From JABDQZ01 sp963801985 (GTDB taxonomy: Bacteria; Pseudomonadota; Gammaproteobacteria; Chromatiales; Chromatiaceae): a stretch of 64,000 bases of DNA. Below the pieces are notes generated by a model that saw only the letters and a list, made by a program, of their open reading frames with translations, was not told where the DNA came from and searched no databases. Below are positions 26,176-35,978 of the stretch, piece by piece. The translations under genes were made by a program, and so were the position numbers. Each line of letters starts with the position of its first letter. Positions within the stretch are counted from its first letter, which is position 1. The stretch spans positions 124,001 through 188,000 of the forward strand of contig CAWDGV010000011.1 of the NCBI GenBank assembly GCA_963801985.1. The letters run 5' to 3'.

Positions 26176-27396
26176 TTATTTCGCTCTTTTTGCCGCCACT
26201 TTCAGGCGCAAAGCATTTAGTTTAATAAAGCCTTCCGCATCAGCCTGGTTGTAAGCACCGGCATCATCTTCAAAAGTGGCAATTGATTCATCAAACAGGC
26301 TGTCAGATTCGGATTTACGACCCGCAACAATCACATTACCTTTATACAGCTTGATTCTGACCACGCCATTTACAACGTGCTGGGTCTGGTCTATTGCCGC
26401 CTGCAGCATCTCGCGCTCAGGACTCCACCAGTAGCCATTATAGACAAGCTTGGCATAACGTGGCATCAGCTCATCTTTAAGATGACCCGCTTCACGATCC
26501 AGGGTAAGCGATTCCATTGCACGATGAGCTTTCAGCATGATAGTGCCGGCAGGTGTTTCATAACAACCCCGGGATTTCATGCCAACATAACGGTTTTCTA
26601 CAATATCGTCACGGCCAATACCATTTTCACCACCCAGTTTATTCAGGGTTTCCATGACAGTGGCAGGCGACATCGGCTCACCATTGATTGCGACTATATC
26701 CCCCTTCTCAAAGGTCAACTCGACATAAGTGGGTTGATCCGGTGCAGCTTCCGGCGATACGGTCCAGCGCCACATTTCTTCTTCGGGTTCCGCCCATGGA
26801 TCTTCCAGGATGTCACCCTCGTAGGAAATGTGCAGCAAATTGGCATCCATTGAATAAGGTGATTTCTTACCCTGCTTGGCAAAATCCACTTCGATACCGT
26901 GTTCTGCCGCATAGGCCATCAGTTTTTCACGTGACAGCAGGTCCCACTCACGCCACGGCGCAATAATTTTCACATCCGGTTTCAATGCGTAGGCACCCAG
27001 CTCAAACCTGACCTGGTCATTGCCTTTGCCGGTTGCACCATGGGAGATCGCATCGGCACCCGTGTCATTGGCAATTTCCACCAGCCGCTTGGCAATCAGT
27101 GGACGTGCGATGGATGTACCCAGCAGGTATTCACCTTCATAGATGGCATTGGCACGAAACATTGGAAAAACATACTCACGGGCGAATTCCTCACGCAGGT
27201 CTTCAACGAAGATTTCCTTGATGCCCATGGCTTCAGCCTTGGCACGGGCCGGCTCAACTTCCTCGCCCTGGCCGACATCTGCTGTAAAAGTTACAATCTC
27301 ACAATGGTAGGTATCCTTTAACCATTTCAGAATGATCGACGTATCCAGCCCACCAGAATAAGCCAGGACCACTTTTTTTACTTCAGTTGCAGACAT
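26176..27396 (-). CDS. argG: Argininosuccinate synthase
   Basis: Joins citrulline and aspartate with ATP in arginine synthesis. The PP-loop ATP site AYSGGLDTS is near residue 12 and the family segments GATGKGNDQVRFE and SPYSMDANLLHIS are visible. The chosen start, ATG 27396, has GGAG nine bases upstream and gives 406 residues, matching the family; an upstream start at 27426 adds ten unlikely residues. The MBL-fold gene follows after five bases. Confidence 0.97.
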   Translation of the reverse strand: MSATEVKKVVLAYSGGLDTSIILKWLKDTYHCEIVTFTADVGQGEEVEPARAKAEAMGIKEIFVEDLREEFAREYVFPMFRANAIYEGEYLLGTSIARPLIAKRLVEIANDTGADAISHGATGKGNDQVRFELGAYALKPDVKIIAPWREWDLLSREKLMAYAAEHGIEVDFAKQGKKSPYSMDANLLHISYEGDILEDPWAEPEEEMWRWTVSPEAAPDQPTYVELTFEKGDIVAINGEPMSPATVMETLNKLGGENGIGRDDIVENRYVGMKSRGCYETPAGTIMLKAHRAMESLTLDREAGHLKDELMPRYAKLVYNGYWWSPEREMLQAAIDQTQHVVNGVVRIKLYKGNVIVAGRKSESDSLFDESIATFEDDAGAYNQADAEGFIKLNALRLKVAAKRAK

Positions 27397-27450
27397 TTTG
27401 AAAAACTCCGTTGTTGAATCAGGCAAACAATAGGCGGGCGATTATATCAG

Positions 27451-28644
27451 TCAGTTGCCGCGACGAACATGGCATATCAACCATGCAGCAAAAGCTCCTG
27501 CCGCTATGCCGATAATATCAAGCCCCAGGTCAATTGCACCGAAAAGCCTGCCATCAATTACCAGTTGCAGGATTTCAGTGGAAACCGCGAACAATACCAG
27601 CGTATAGCTCAGCAACCCGGTCGAAACCTGGCCGTAAAAAGCCATAAATGCAAAATAGCCCAGACAGGCAAACAGAAAAGCGTGGCCGAGTTTCTGGACA
27701 TTAATCGGGCTGACTGCAGCTACCTGCTGGCTCTCTGCCTGTTTTGGTTTTGGCTTTATTTGTGGACTAACGGATTTACTGGTAGCGGGTTTTACCGGTT
27801 CCGCCATTTTATCCGCTGGTATTGTTGTCGGTTTCGCGGTTACCTGCCGCTCGGTCACAGGAAAAACATCTTCAGCGGAATGCAGTACTTTTTGGGAAAG
27901 CCTGGCTCCGCTGCTGGCAACCTGAAACATGGTAGCTGGCGGCAACGTAATACCGATAATGATCAGGATTCCGCTAACCAGCAGCGGCTTACCCCAGGGG
28001 GCCATCCAGAAATGCGTGTTTAACAATAGCCACATCATGATCGATGCCCATACCATGCCAAAGAATATCTGCCAGTGCGCGTAAGTCTCCTTCCAGATCG
28101 CCGGCTTGACAGTAATATCATCAAAATTTGCCACGCCGCTGTTGCCGTAATGGGCGAGTTCTACCCAGCCTTTTCGAGCAAACCTGGGAACCTCAATCAT
28201 TGTTGTCACTGACTGCCAATCGCTATCGCCTGATAAAAATCCAACGTTATGTGGATGCGACCACTGAATATTTCCCTTGGCATCTTCAAAATAAACCATG
28301 ATACGTGCGGCATCCCAGGAGTTTTTACCTGCGGCCAGGTTCATGGTTTGAATGCGTCCGGAACACAGCAGCAAATCACCGGGGTTTGCTGACAGGTTGA
28401 AACGCAAACGGGCTGTCGGCTTTAAAGATACAAAACCGGTATCATCACTCCATTCAACCCGGCCACGCTCACGAGACCAGTCTGACAGGTCGGTGACATT
28501 ACTGAATTCACCAGTAGTTAATAACAGGTCGTGGTCAATTGGCTGCCATGGCTGGTAGACCTGGAAAAACAACCACATGAAAAAAAGAAAAACCGACGAA
28601 ATCTGAAGTCGCAAAGGAAGCACCTGTCTTAACTCGGATATCAT
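27451..28644 (-). CDS. VanZ-like membrane protein with N-terminal extracytoplasmic beta domain
   Basis: A 397-residue membrane protein. A first helix (residues about 15-30) leads to an extracytoplasmic segment of about 170 residues that reads like a beta-sandwich carbohydrate-binding or discoidin-like module (RVEWSDDTGFVSLKPTARLRF, VANFDDITVKP). Two helices follow, then a Pro/Lys-rich linker, then a C-terminal VanZ-like domain of four helices with LGHAFLFACLGYFAF and EILQLVIDGRLFGAIDLGLDIIG. VanZ-like domains are linked to cell envelope processes; the function here is unknown. It lies between ybfF and argG on the same strand. Confidence 0.75.
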   Translation of the reverse strand: MISELRQVLPLRLQISSVFLFFMWLFFQVYQPWQPIDHDLLLTTGEFSNVTDLSDWSRERGRVEWSDDTGFVSLKPTARLRFNLSANPGDLLLCSGRIQTMNLAAGKNSWDAARIMVYFEDAKGNIQWSHPHNVGFLSGDSDWQSVTTMIEVPRFARKGWVELAHYGNSGVANFDDITVKPAIWKETYAHWQIFFGMVWASIMMWLLLNTHFWMAPWGKPLLVSGILIIIGITLPPATMFQVASSGARLSQKVLHSAEDVFPVTERQVTAKPTTIPADKMAEPVKPATSKSVSPQIKPKPKQAESQQVAAVSPINVQKLGHAFLFACLGYFAFMAFYGQVSTGLLSYTLVLFAVSTEILQLVIDGRLFGAIDLGLDIIGIAAGAFAAWLICHVRRGN

Positions 28645-28654
28645 CGTGTGGCAC

Positions 28655-29428
28655 TCACTTCAACGGCAGAAACTGTTTAACTGCTGCAATAAACTGCTCT
28701 GGCTGCTCGGCATATAACCAATGCCCCGCCTCTGGCAAAGTGACAATTTCAGCCAACGGAAAATAATTCAACAGATCAGTTTCATTCTCATCATTAATGT
28801 AGTTCGAGAGTTCCCCCCGCATGAATAAAGCGGGCTTTGCGAATTCTGCAGATGTTGCGGGAAATCCCTTGATCACTTTCATACCCTTAACCAGCGCAGA
28901 AAGGTTAATTCGCCACTGCCACTGGCCTTCATTTAAAACCAGGTTCTGCAAAAGATAACTCCGCAATGATGCATTTGAAAGCAGTTCCGACAATTTCTCG
29001 TCAGCATCCTGCCTGCTGGTTATTTTATGTAACTCAATATCCTGCATCGCCTTGTTGATGACAGAAAAGCGATTGGGGTAAGTTACCGGTGCAATGTCGG
29101 CGACAATCAAATGATTTACCCGCTCAGGGTGATTCAATGACAGCCACATGGCAACCTTGCCACCCATACTGTGACCCAGCAGATCCACCTGTTCACAGCT
29201 CAACTGATCCATCAGCGAAAGCACATCGCCAGCCATTGACTGGTAGGAAACATCATCGTCATGTGCTGAACGGCCATGATTTCTGAGATCAGGCAAAATG
29301 ACACGGAACCGGTCGGTCAGTGCCTTGCCAATGGTTTGCAGATTCGCCGCTGATCCATACAGGCCATGTAACAGAATGATCGGACAGCCTGCTTTTTCTG
29401 ATGCCAGTTCACGGAAGTGTAAATCCAC
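28655..29428 (-). CDS. ybfF: Alpha/beta hydrolase, YbfF-type esterase
   Basis: A 257-residue soluble alpha/beta hydrolase. The oxyanion strand ILLHGLYGSAANL, the DLRNHGRSAH segment and the nucleophile elbow GHSMGGK (Ser near residue 97) are characteristic of the YbfF acyl-CoA/ester hydrolase group. The catalytic His lies in LPEAGHWLYAEQPE near the C-terminus. It is the first gene of a possible minus-strand run with the VanZ-like gene (ten-base gap). The natural substrate is unknown. Confidence 0.85.
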   Translation of the reverse strand: MDLHFRELASEKAGCPIILLHGLYGSAANLQTIGKALTDRFRVILPDLRNHGRSAHDDDVSYQSMAGDVLSLMDQLSCEQVDLLGHSMGGKVAMWLSLNHPERVNHLIVADIAPVTYPNRFSVINKAMQDIELHKITSRQDADEKLSELLSNASLRSYLLQNLVLNEGQWQWRINLSALVKGMKVIKGFPATSAEFAKPALFMRGELSNYINDENETDLLNYFPLAEIVTLPEAGHWLYAEQPEQFIAAVKQFLPLK

Positions 29429-29471
29429 GTTTGTACCTGCTTTATATCGAGTTCAGCCTGGTATAAGTTGA

Positions 29472-29549
29472 TTATTTGAAGGCGCTGTAAACCCGTCCAC
29501 GTCCATGGGCGCTTGGAGGTAGCATCCCTGCTACCAACACTTCAAATAA
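29472..29549. repeat. Structured intergenic inverted repeat
   Basis: Perfect ten-base arms TTATTTGAAG (29472-29481) and CTTCAAATAA (29540-29549) enclose an internal hairpin GGTAGC/GCTACC. This occupies part of the 315-base gap between ybfF and lpdA. A second palindrome, GACGGCAT-GG-ATGCCGTC, lies at 29655-29672. Both look like REP-like dispersed elements; no gene is visible in the gap. Confidence 0.55.
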
Positions 29550-29743
29550 GCAACCCATACCTGCTTTCAGAAAACCGCCAGTTAAACACACAATGAATCT
29601 TTATATTTACACTGTAATTACAGTGCTTGCGTGGCCCCTATTTAATGCGATGTTGACGGCATGGATGCCGTCATCAAGCTTACAGGAATGTATTAACAGC
29701 GTTCGCAGAAAATAGGGACCGCGCAAAAACAGGTCCTTAATTA

Positions 29744-31516
29744 TTATTTTCTCTTTTTAGGAGGCATAAGGTCTGTGATAGAACCCTCTGCCATCTCCGC
29801 CGCAAAACAGATGGTTTCATTCAGCGTTGGATGCGGATGAATGGTCAAGCCAATATCTTCAGCATCGGCACCCATTTCCAGTGCCAGCACAGCTTCACCA
29901 ATCAGTTCACCGGCATTCACACCAACAATACCCGCTCCCAGAATACGCTTGGTTTCCGGATCAAACAGCAGCTTGGTCATGCCTTCATCACGCCCAATAC
30001 CCAGGGCACGCCCTGAAGCAGCCCAGGGGAATACACCCTTTTCGTAGGGAATCGATTTTTCCTTGGCCTCTGTTTCAGTCAACCCCATCCAGGCAACTTC
30101 AGGATCAGTATAGGCAACAGAAGGAATAGTCAGTGGATCAAAAATGGACTTCTCGCCGGCAATCACTTCTGCAGCAACCTTGGCTTCATGAGTCGCCTTG
30201 TGTGCCAGCATGGGGTTACCCACGACGTCACCAATGGCAAAGATATGCGATACATTGGTTCGCATGTGTTCATCAACCGCAATAAAACCACGTTCATCAA
30301 CATTCACGCCTGCGGCTGCCGCATTGATTTTATTGCCATTTGGCGAACGCCCCACAGCAACCAGCACCTTGTCATAGATTTGTGCTTTTTCTGGCGCTTT
30401 CTTGCCATCAAAACTGACTTTCAATCCGTTCTTCTGTGCCTTGATCTCGGTCACGCTGGTTTCCAGCATAATACTGTTAACAACCGAGCCAAGTCGTTTC
30501 TGTAAAGGGCGAACCAGGTCACGGTCACAACCGGGAATCAGGCCGGTTTGCAATTCGACGATATCGATTTTACTGCCCAGGGCAGAATAAACCGTGGCCA
30601 TTTCCAGGCCAATGATGCCACCTCCGATAACCAGCATCTTGTCTGGCACATCTTCCAGCGCCAGCGCTCCGGTTGAATCAATCAACCTAGGATCATCATT
30701 GGGGAACGGCGGAATTTTCACTGCACTTGAACCACAGGCAATAATGCAGTGATCGAAAGCAATGCTGACATCACCATCTGCGGTAGCTACGGTCATGGTA
30801 TTGGGTCCTGAAAACTGTGCTGTACCGGTAATCACCTCTACCTTGCGCTGCTTGGCCAAGGCTCCCAGGCCACCCGTGAGTCGCTTGACGACCTTATCCT
30901 TGCCGGCCCGCATTTTATCCAGGTCAATTTCAGGTTCAGCAAAGGAAACGCCCATGTGCGAAATCTCTTTTGCCTCATTGATAATAGCTGCCGAATGCAG
31001 CAAGGACTTAGAAGGGATACAACCAACATTCAGACACACACCACCGAGGTCTGAATATTTTTCGATCAGTACAGTTTTCTTGCCCAGGTCGGCGGCACGG
31101 AAAGCCGCGGTATAACCACCAGGTCCTGCACCCAGAACCAGCACTTCGGCATGATGATCCGCATCAATATTTGCAGCAGAAGATGCTGCTGCCTGCATCT
31201 GTGCCGGTTGCTCAACCCGTTCAACTGCCGCAGCTTCGGGTTCTGCAGGTTTCGTCTCCTCCGCACCACCCTCGTCTGCGACTTCAAGATCAAGTACGAC
31301 TGCACCTTCAGCAATCTTGTCACCAACAGCAACTTTCAGTTTTTTGACAACACCACTAAAAGGGCTCGGGATTTCCATGGTCGCCTTGTCACTTTCCAGG
31401 GTGACCAGGGAATCTTCAGCTTCGATTGTGTCACCTTCTTTTACCAGTACCTCGATAACATCAACCTGATCAAAGTCACCAATATCCGGTAATTTGACTT
31501 CAACTGTTTTACTCAT
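29744..31516 (-). CDS. lpdA: Dihydrolipoyl dehydrogenase (E3) with N-terminal lipoyl domain
   Basis: E3 of the pyruvate dehydrogenase complex, reoxidising dihydrolipoamide with NAD. The 590-residue protein has a lipoyl domain at residues 1-80 (lipoyl Lys in LESDKATMEIP). An acidic/Ala-Pro linker follows, then the flavoprotein with FAD motif VLGAGPGGYTA, the redox disulfide GGVCLNVGCIPSK, the NAD site VIGGGIIGLEMA and the C-terminal HPHPTLNE with the catalytic His. The lipoyl-fused form matches E3 enzymes encoded with AceE/AceF in Neisseria and many Gammaproteobacteria. It follows aceF after 189 bases that contain two hairpins. Confidence 0.96.
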   Translation of the reverse strand: MSKTVEVKLPDIGDFDQVDVIEVLVKEGDTIEAEDSLVTLESDKATMEIPSPFSGVVKKLKVAVGDKIAEGAVVLDLEVADEGGAEETKPAEPEAAAVERVEQPAQMQAAASSAANIDADHHAEVLVLGAGPGGYTAAFRAADLGKKTVLIEKYSDLGGVCLNVGCIPSKSLLHSAAIINEAKEISHMGVSFAEPEIDLDKMRAGKDKVVKRLTGGLGALAKQRKVEVITGTAQFSGPNTMTVATADGDVSIAFDHCIIACGSSAVKIPPFPNDDPRLIDSTGALALEDVPDKMLVIGGGIIGLEMATVYSALGSKIDIVELQTGLIPGCDRDLVRPLQKRLGSVVNSIMLETSVTEIKAQKNGLKVSFDGKKAPEKAQIYDKVLVAVGRSPNGNKINAAAAGVNVDERGFIAVDEHMRTNVSHIFAIGDVVGNPMLAHKATHEAKVAAEVIAGEKSIFDPLTIPSVAYTDPEVAWMGLTETEAKEKSIPYEKGVFPWAASGRALGIGRDEGMTKLLFDPETKRILGAGIVGVNAGELIGEAVLALEMGADAEDIGLTIHPHPTLNETICFAAEMAEGSITDLMPPKKRK

Positions 31517-31572
31517 TCTTCACCCCGGCGGTTATTTACGTTGAACATAACTCACTCATCTTCAAAATCATC

Positions 31573-31653
31573 ACTCCCGAGAAAACGGGAGTTCGTTACA
31601 CTGAATACTATTGGATTAGCTATCACTGGTCTACGGCTCCCGCTTTTGCGGGA
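31573..31653. repeat. Pair of REP-like hairpins between aceF and lpdA
   Basis: ACTCCCG-AGAAAA-CGGGAGT (31573-31592) and TCCCGC-TTTT-GCGGGA (31638-31653), the latter followed by ATGAC. The sequence CCCGCTTTTGCGGGAATGAC is typical of dispersed REP elements in Gammaproteobacteria. Placed within the pdh operon, the stems may protect the aceEF message or reduce lpdA expression. Confidence 0.6.
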
Positions 31654-31705
31654 ATGACAAGCCTGTATTAATCAGATATATCGAAAATCAAACACCCGAT
31701 CAGGA

Positions 31706-33010
31706 TTAAAGCAACAGCTTGCGAATATCACCCAGCAATTGCCCCAGGTAAGTAGTGAAACGAACACCTTCTGCTCCATCAATAACCCGGTGATCGTAGG
31801 AAAGACTAAATGGCATCATCAGTTTGGGATCAAAGTCCTTACCATTCCAGACTGGTTTCATGGCAGCCCTGGACACGCCAAGGATAGACACTTCCGGCGC
31901 ATTCACTATTGGTGTGAACTGTGTACCGCCAATACCACCGAGGCTGGAAATAGAGAAACAGCCACCCTGCATATCTGCTGGCGCAAGTTTACCATCACGG
32001 GTCTTGGTACTGATTTCCATCAACTCGGCAGCCAGCTGAAAAACACCTTTTTTATCCACGTTACGAATAACGGGCACCATCAGGCCGTTTGGAGTATCAA
32101 CCGCAACACCGATATGAACGTATTTCTTGATAATCAGGGATTCACCATCAGCAGACAGTGAACTGTTGAAATTAGGATAGGCTTTTAAAGCAGCAGCACA
32201 GGCTTTCATCAGGAATGGCATGAAAGTTAACCTGATATTCTGCTTCTCGGCGTAGTCTTTCTGGTCCTTGCGGAAAGCTTCCAGGTTGGTGATATCTGCT
32301 TCATCAAACTGGGTGACATGCGGTACAGTCACCCAGCTGCGATGCAAATGAGCACCACTGATTTTTTTGATTCGTCCCAGGGGCTGCTCTTCTATTTCAC
32401 CAAATTTGCTGAAATCAATCTGTGGCGCTGCATCCAGGTTCAAACCGATACCACCGCCTGGTGCTGGCGAGGCACTTAATGTCTGTTTAACAAAACCCTG
32501 CACATCTTCCTTGGTGATCCTGTTCTTTTCACCGGTACCAGTCACCTTGGACAAGTCCACACCCAGTTCCCTGGCAAAACGTCTTATTGCTGGACTGGCA
32601 TGCGACTTTCCTGACGCTGCGCCAGTTGGAGATTGCTCAACAGCAGCTACCGGCGCAGGCTTTGCCTGTTCCTGGGGCACGGCTTTTGGGGTTGCTGTTT
32701 CAGCAACAGCTTGCTTTACAGGTTCCTCTTCAATTGGTGCCGGCTCTGCTGCAGGTTCAGCCACTGCCTCGCTCAATTCAAGCGTTATCAGGGCGTCACC
32801 CTGGCTGATCTTGTCACCGACGGCAACTTCGATTTTTTTTATTACACCCGCATAGGGTGAAGGAATCTCCATGGTTGCCTTATCACTTTCAAGCGTAACC
32901 AGGGAGTCTTCTTCTGCAACCACATCCCCAACTGCAACCAGAATTTCAATAACTTCAACACTTGGAAAGTCGCCGATATCCGGCAATTCAATTATTTTTT
33001 CTACTGCCAC
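31706..33010 (-). CDS. aceF: Pyruvate dehydrogenase E2, dihydrolipoamide acetyltransferase
   Basis: Core acetyltransferase of the pyruvate dehydrogenase complex. Only one lipoyl domain is present (residues 1-80, Lys in LESDKATMEIP), compared with up to three in E. coli. A Pro/Ala-rich linker, the peripheral-subunit-binding domain (ASPAIRRFARELGVDLSKV, about 137-170) and the catalytic domain with active-site YDHRVIDGAEG near the end follow. The start is GTG at 33010, supported by GGAGG six bases upstream. It follows aceE after 47 bases. Confidence 0.96.
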   Translation of the reverse strand: MAVEKIIELPDIGDFPSVEVIEILVAVGDVVAEEDSLVTLESDKATMEIPSPYAGVIKKIEVAVGDKISQGDALITLELSEAVAEPAAEPAPIEEEPVKQAVAETATPKAVPQEQAKPAPVAAVEQSPTGAASGKSHASPAIRRFARELGVDLSKVTGTGEKNRITKEDVQGFVKQTLSASPAPGGGIGLNLDAAPQIDFSKFGEIEEQPLGRIKKISGAHLHRSWVTVPHVTQFDEADITNLEAFRKDQKDYAEKQNIRLTFMPFLMKACAAALKAYPNFNSSLSADGESLIIKKYVHIGVAVDTPNGLMVPVIRNVDKKGVFQLAAELMEISTKTRDGKLAPADMQGGCFSISSLGGIGGTQFTPIVNAPEVSILGVSRAAMKPVWNGKDFDPKLMMPFSLSYDHRVIDGAEGVRFTTYLGQLLGDIRKLLL

Positions 33011-33057
33011 AAGTTACCTCCGCAGCGTGTCTTTATCAGACGTGCTGCACGTAATTT

Positions 33058-35721
33058 TTATACTGTTGTTGGATTTGGTTTCTCAGGATCGATACCGAAT
33101 TTTTTAATTGCGTCAGCAACCACCTTTGCCTCGATCTCACCCGCATCGGCCAGTGCTTTCAATGCACCTACAGCAACATAGAAACGGTTTACCTCAAAGA
33201 ACTTACGTAACTGGCTACGCATGTCACTGCGTCCATAACCATCTGTACCCATCACCAGGTATTGCTTGTCACCCAGGTGAGGACGGATCTGCTCAGCGTA
33301 GGAACGCATATAGTCAGTTGCAGCGACAATCGGACCCTTGGTAGCGGACAGGTTTTTTTCGACGTAGCTGACCCTGGCTTTCTTATCTGGGTGCAGCATG
33401 TTCCAGCGCTCAACGTCGATACCTTCCTTGCGCAGTTCATTGAAGCTCGTCACACTCCAGATATCTGCCGCGATACCAAAGTCATCCTCGAGCAACTTTG
33501 CAGCCGCAATCACTTCCCTGAGAATTGTGCCTGAGCCCAGTAACTGAACACGGGTCTTTTTACGTGATCCTTTCTGGTACAGATAGATACCTTTACGAAT
33601 ACCATCTTCAACACCTTCAGGCATTGCAGGCTGCACATAGTTTTCATTCATCGCAGTAACGTAATAGAAAACATTTTCCTTGTTTTCATACATACGTTTC
33701 ATACCATCATGCAGAATCACCACCAGCTCATAGGCGAATGTCGGATCGTAGGCAATACAGTTTGGAATGGTCGAGGCCACCAGCAGGCTATGACCATCCT
33801 GGTGCTGCAGGCCTTCACCTGCGAGCGTTGTCCGACCGGCAGTACCTCCGACCAGGAAGCCCCGCGCCTGCATATCACCGGCAGCCCAGGCCAGGTCACC
33901 AATACGCTGGAAACCAAACATGGAATAATAGATGTAGAAAGGAATCATCATCTTGCCATGATTCGAATAGGAAGTAGCAGCAGCTATCCAGGAAGACATG
34001 GCGCCTGCCTCGTTGATACCCTCCTGCAGTATCTGGCCTTTTTTATCTTCCTTGTAATACATCACCTGGTCTGAATCGACCGGGTCATATAACTGGCCCT
34101 GGAATGAATAAATACCCAGTTGTCTGAACATGCCTTCCATGCCAAAAGTTCTGGCTTCATCAGGCACAATTGGCACAACATGCTGACCAATATTCTTGTC
34201 ACGAATCAGGGTTCCGATAAAACGAACAAATGCCATGGTGGTCGACATTTCGCGCTCACCACTGCCATCAATCAGCCCCTGGAATGTACTCAATTCAGGA
34301 ATATCCAGTGCCGGTGCATCATCATAGCGAACCGGTAAATGACCACCGAGACTCTCGCGGCGTTCACGCAAATACTGCATTTCGGAACTGTCTTCTGCCG
34401 GTTTATAGAACGGCATTTCCTCCAGCTGATCGTTAGACAGGGGAATATTGAACCTGTCACGGAACTGTCTAAGCGCTTTTTCGCCCATTTTCTTCTGTGA
34501 ATGGGTAATGTTCTGACCTTCACCCGCTTCACCCATGCCGTAACCCTTGACCGTATGGGCCAGGATAACCGTTGGTTTGCCATTACTTTCCATCGCCTGG
34601 GCATAAGCAGCAAAGATCTTGACCGGGTCATGACCTCCACGGTTCAGATGCCAGATATCCTCGTCAGACATATTGGCAACCAGCTCTTCCAGTTCAGGGT
34701 AAGTGCCAAAGAAATGCTTGCGCGTATAGGCACCACCTTTGGCCTTGTATGCCTGGTAGTCACCATCAACAGCTTCCATCATCCGTTTCGCCAGTAAACC
34801 GCTTTTGTCTTTGGCTAACAATTTGTCCCAGTGAGAACCCCAGACGACTTTGATCACATTCCAGCCGGCACCACGGAAAACAGCTTCCAGTTCCTGGATA
34901 ATTTTACCATTACCACGCACCGGACCATCAAGACGCTGCAGGTTACAATTCACCACAAACACGAGGTTGTCGAGACTCTCACGTGACGCCAGGGAAATAG
35001 CACCCAATGACTCGGGCTCATCCATTTCTCCATCGCCCATGTAGGCCCAGACTTTTCTGTTTGAGGTATCAGCCAGGCCACGATGATGCAGGTAACGCAT
35101 GAAGCGCGCCTGGTAGATTGCCATGATTGGCCCCAGCCCCATTGAAACTGTCGGGAACTGCCAGAAATCAGGCATCAGCCAGGGGTGCGGATAGGAAGAA
35201 AGCCCTTCACCATCAACTTCCTGGCGGAAATTTTTGAGTTGTTCTTCAGTCAGGCGGCCTTCGAGGTAGGCTCTTGCATAAACGCCCGGCGCCGTGTGTC
35301 CCTGGAAAAACACCAGGTCACCACCATGAGACTCGGTACGGCCATGGAAGAAATGATTGAAGCCTACGTCATACAGGGTCGCACTGGAGGCAAAACTGGC
35401 AATATGTCCACCCAGTTCAGTGCTGATACGGTTTGCCAAAACAACCATTGCCATCGCGTTCCAGCGAATCAGGGAGCGAATTCGGCGTTCCACTTTCCTG
35501 TCACCAGGAAATACCTTTTCCATGGAAGCGGGAATCGTATTTAAATAGGCCGTGTTGGCAGTATAGGGAAGATAAGCTCCTGAACGCCTGGCTGAGTCAA
35601 TCAGTTTTTCAATAATGAAATGTGCGCGTTCCGGCCCTTCATTTTCAAGCACAGAGGCCAGTGATTCCAGCCATTCCTGCGTTTCAATCGGGTCTAAATC
35701 GTGTTCTTTAGGATCTACCAT
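33058..35721 (-). CDS. aceE: Pyruvate dehydrogenase E1 component, homodimeric
   Basis: Thiamin-diphosphate enzyme decarboxylating pyruvate and acetylating the E2 lipoyl group. At 887 residues it equals the E. coli enzyme. Diagnostic segments are DLVFFQGHTAPGVYAR, the ThDP/Mg motif MGDGEMDEPES, VNCNLQRLDGPVRGNGK and the C-terminal VMGTDGYGRSDMRSQLRKFFEV. It is the first gene of aceE-aceF-lpdA. The 257 bases upstream are AT-rich and hold the sulfur globule gene terminator; I saw no clear PdhR box. Confidence 0.98.
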   Translation of the reverse strand: MVDPKEHDLDPIETQEWLESLASVLENEGPERAHFIIEKLIDSARRSGAYLPYTANTAYLNTIPASMEKVFPGDRKVERRIRSLIRWNAMAMVVLANRISTELGGHIASFASSATLYDVGFNHFFHGRTESHGGDLVFFQGHTAPGVYARAYLEGRLTEEQLKNFRQEVDGEGLSSYPHPWLMPDFWQFPTVSMGLGPIMAIYQARFMRYLHHRGLADTSNRKVWAYMGDGEMDEPESLGAISLASRESLDNLVFVVNCNLQRLDGPVRGNGKIIQELEAVFRGAGWNVIKVVWGSHWDKLLAKDKSGLLAKRMMEAVDGDYQAYKAKGGAYTRKHFFGTYPELEELVANMSDEDIWHLNRGGHDPVKIFAAYAQAMESNGKPTVILAHTVKGYGMGEAGEGQNITHSQKKMGEKALRQFRDRFNIPLSNDQLEEMPFYKPAEDSSEMQYLRERRESLGGHLPVRYDDAPALDIPELSTFQGLIDGSGEREMSTTMAFVRFIGTLIRDKNIGQHVVPIVPDEARTFGMEGMFRQLGIYSFQGQLYDPVDSDQVMYYKEDKKGQILQEGINEAGAMSSWIAAATSYSNHGKMMIPFYIYYSMFGFQRIGDLAWAAGDMQARGFLVGGTAGRTTLAGEGLQHQDGHSLLVASTIPNCIAYDPTFAYELVVILHDGMKRMYENKENVFYYVTAMNENYVQPAMPEGVEDGIRKGIYLYQKGSRKKTRVQLLGSGTILREVIAAAKLLEDDFGIAADIWSVTSFNELRKEGIDVERWNMLHPDKKARVSYVEKNLSATKGPIVAATDYMRSYAEQIRPHLGDKQYLVMGTDGYGRSDMRSQLRKFFEVNRFYVAVGALKALADAGEIEAKVVADAIKKFGIDPEKPNPTTV

Positions 35722-35910
35722 GCTGCTAGCTCAAGATTAATTAGTTGTATTGTTTTTGTGAGAAAGCCCTCATGATCAAGAGCCTTTGCTTTTGGGGCAA
35801 ATTAAACCCTCACACGAGAAATAATTCAAGTTATTTATGCTAATTATTAAAGAATTATATATAAGAGAAACAATAAGATGGAGAGGCTTTATAAACAGAA
35901 TCATAAAACA

Positions 35911-35946
35911 AAAAAAGCGCGCATGACATAACAGTCATGCGCGCTT
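35911..35946 (-). terminator. Rho-independent terminator after the sulfur globule gene pair
   Basis: Thirteen-base perfect stem AAGCGCGCATGAC / GTCATGCGCGCTT (35915-35927, 35934-35946) with a six-base loop. On the minus strand it is followed by a T-run. It lies 33 bases after the stop of the long sulfur globule-like gene. Confidence 0.92.
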
Positions 35947-35978
35947 CTTTAAGTCTAAACCTAAATCAGTGATCTAGA

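Noticed and set aside
35722..35910. PdhR operator upstream of aceE
   Set aside because: No palindrome close to the known PdhR consensus was found in this AT-rich stretch.
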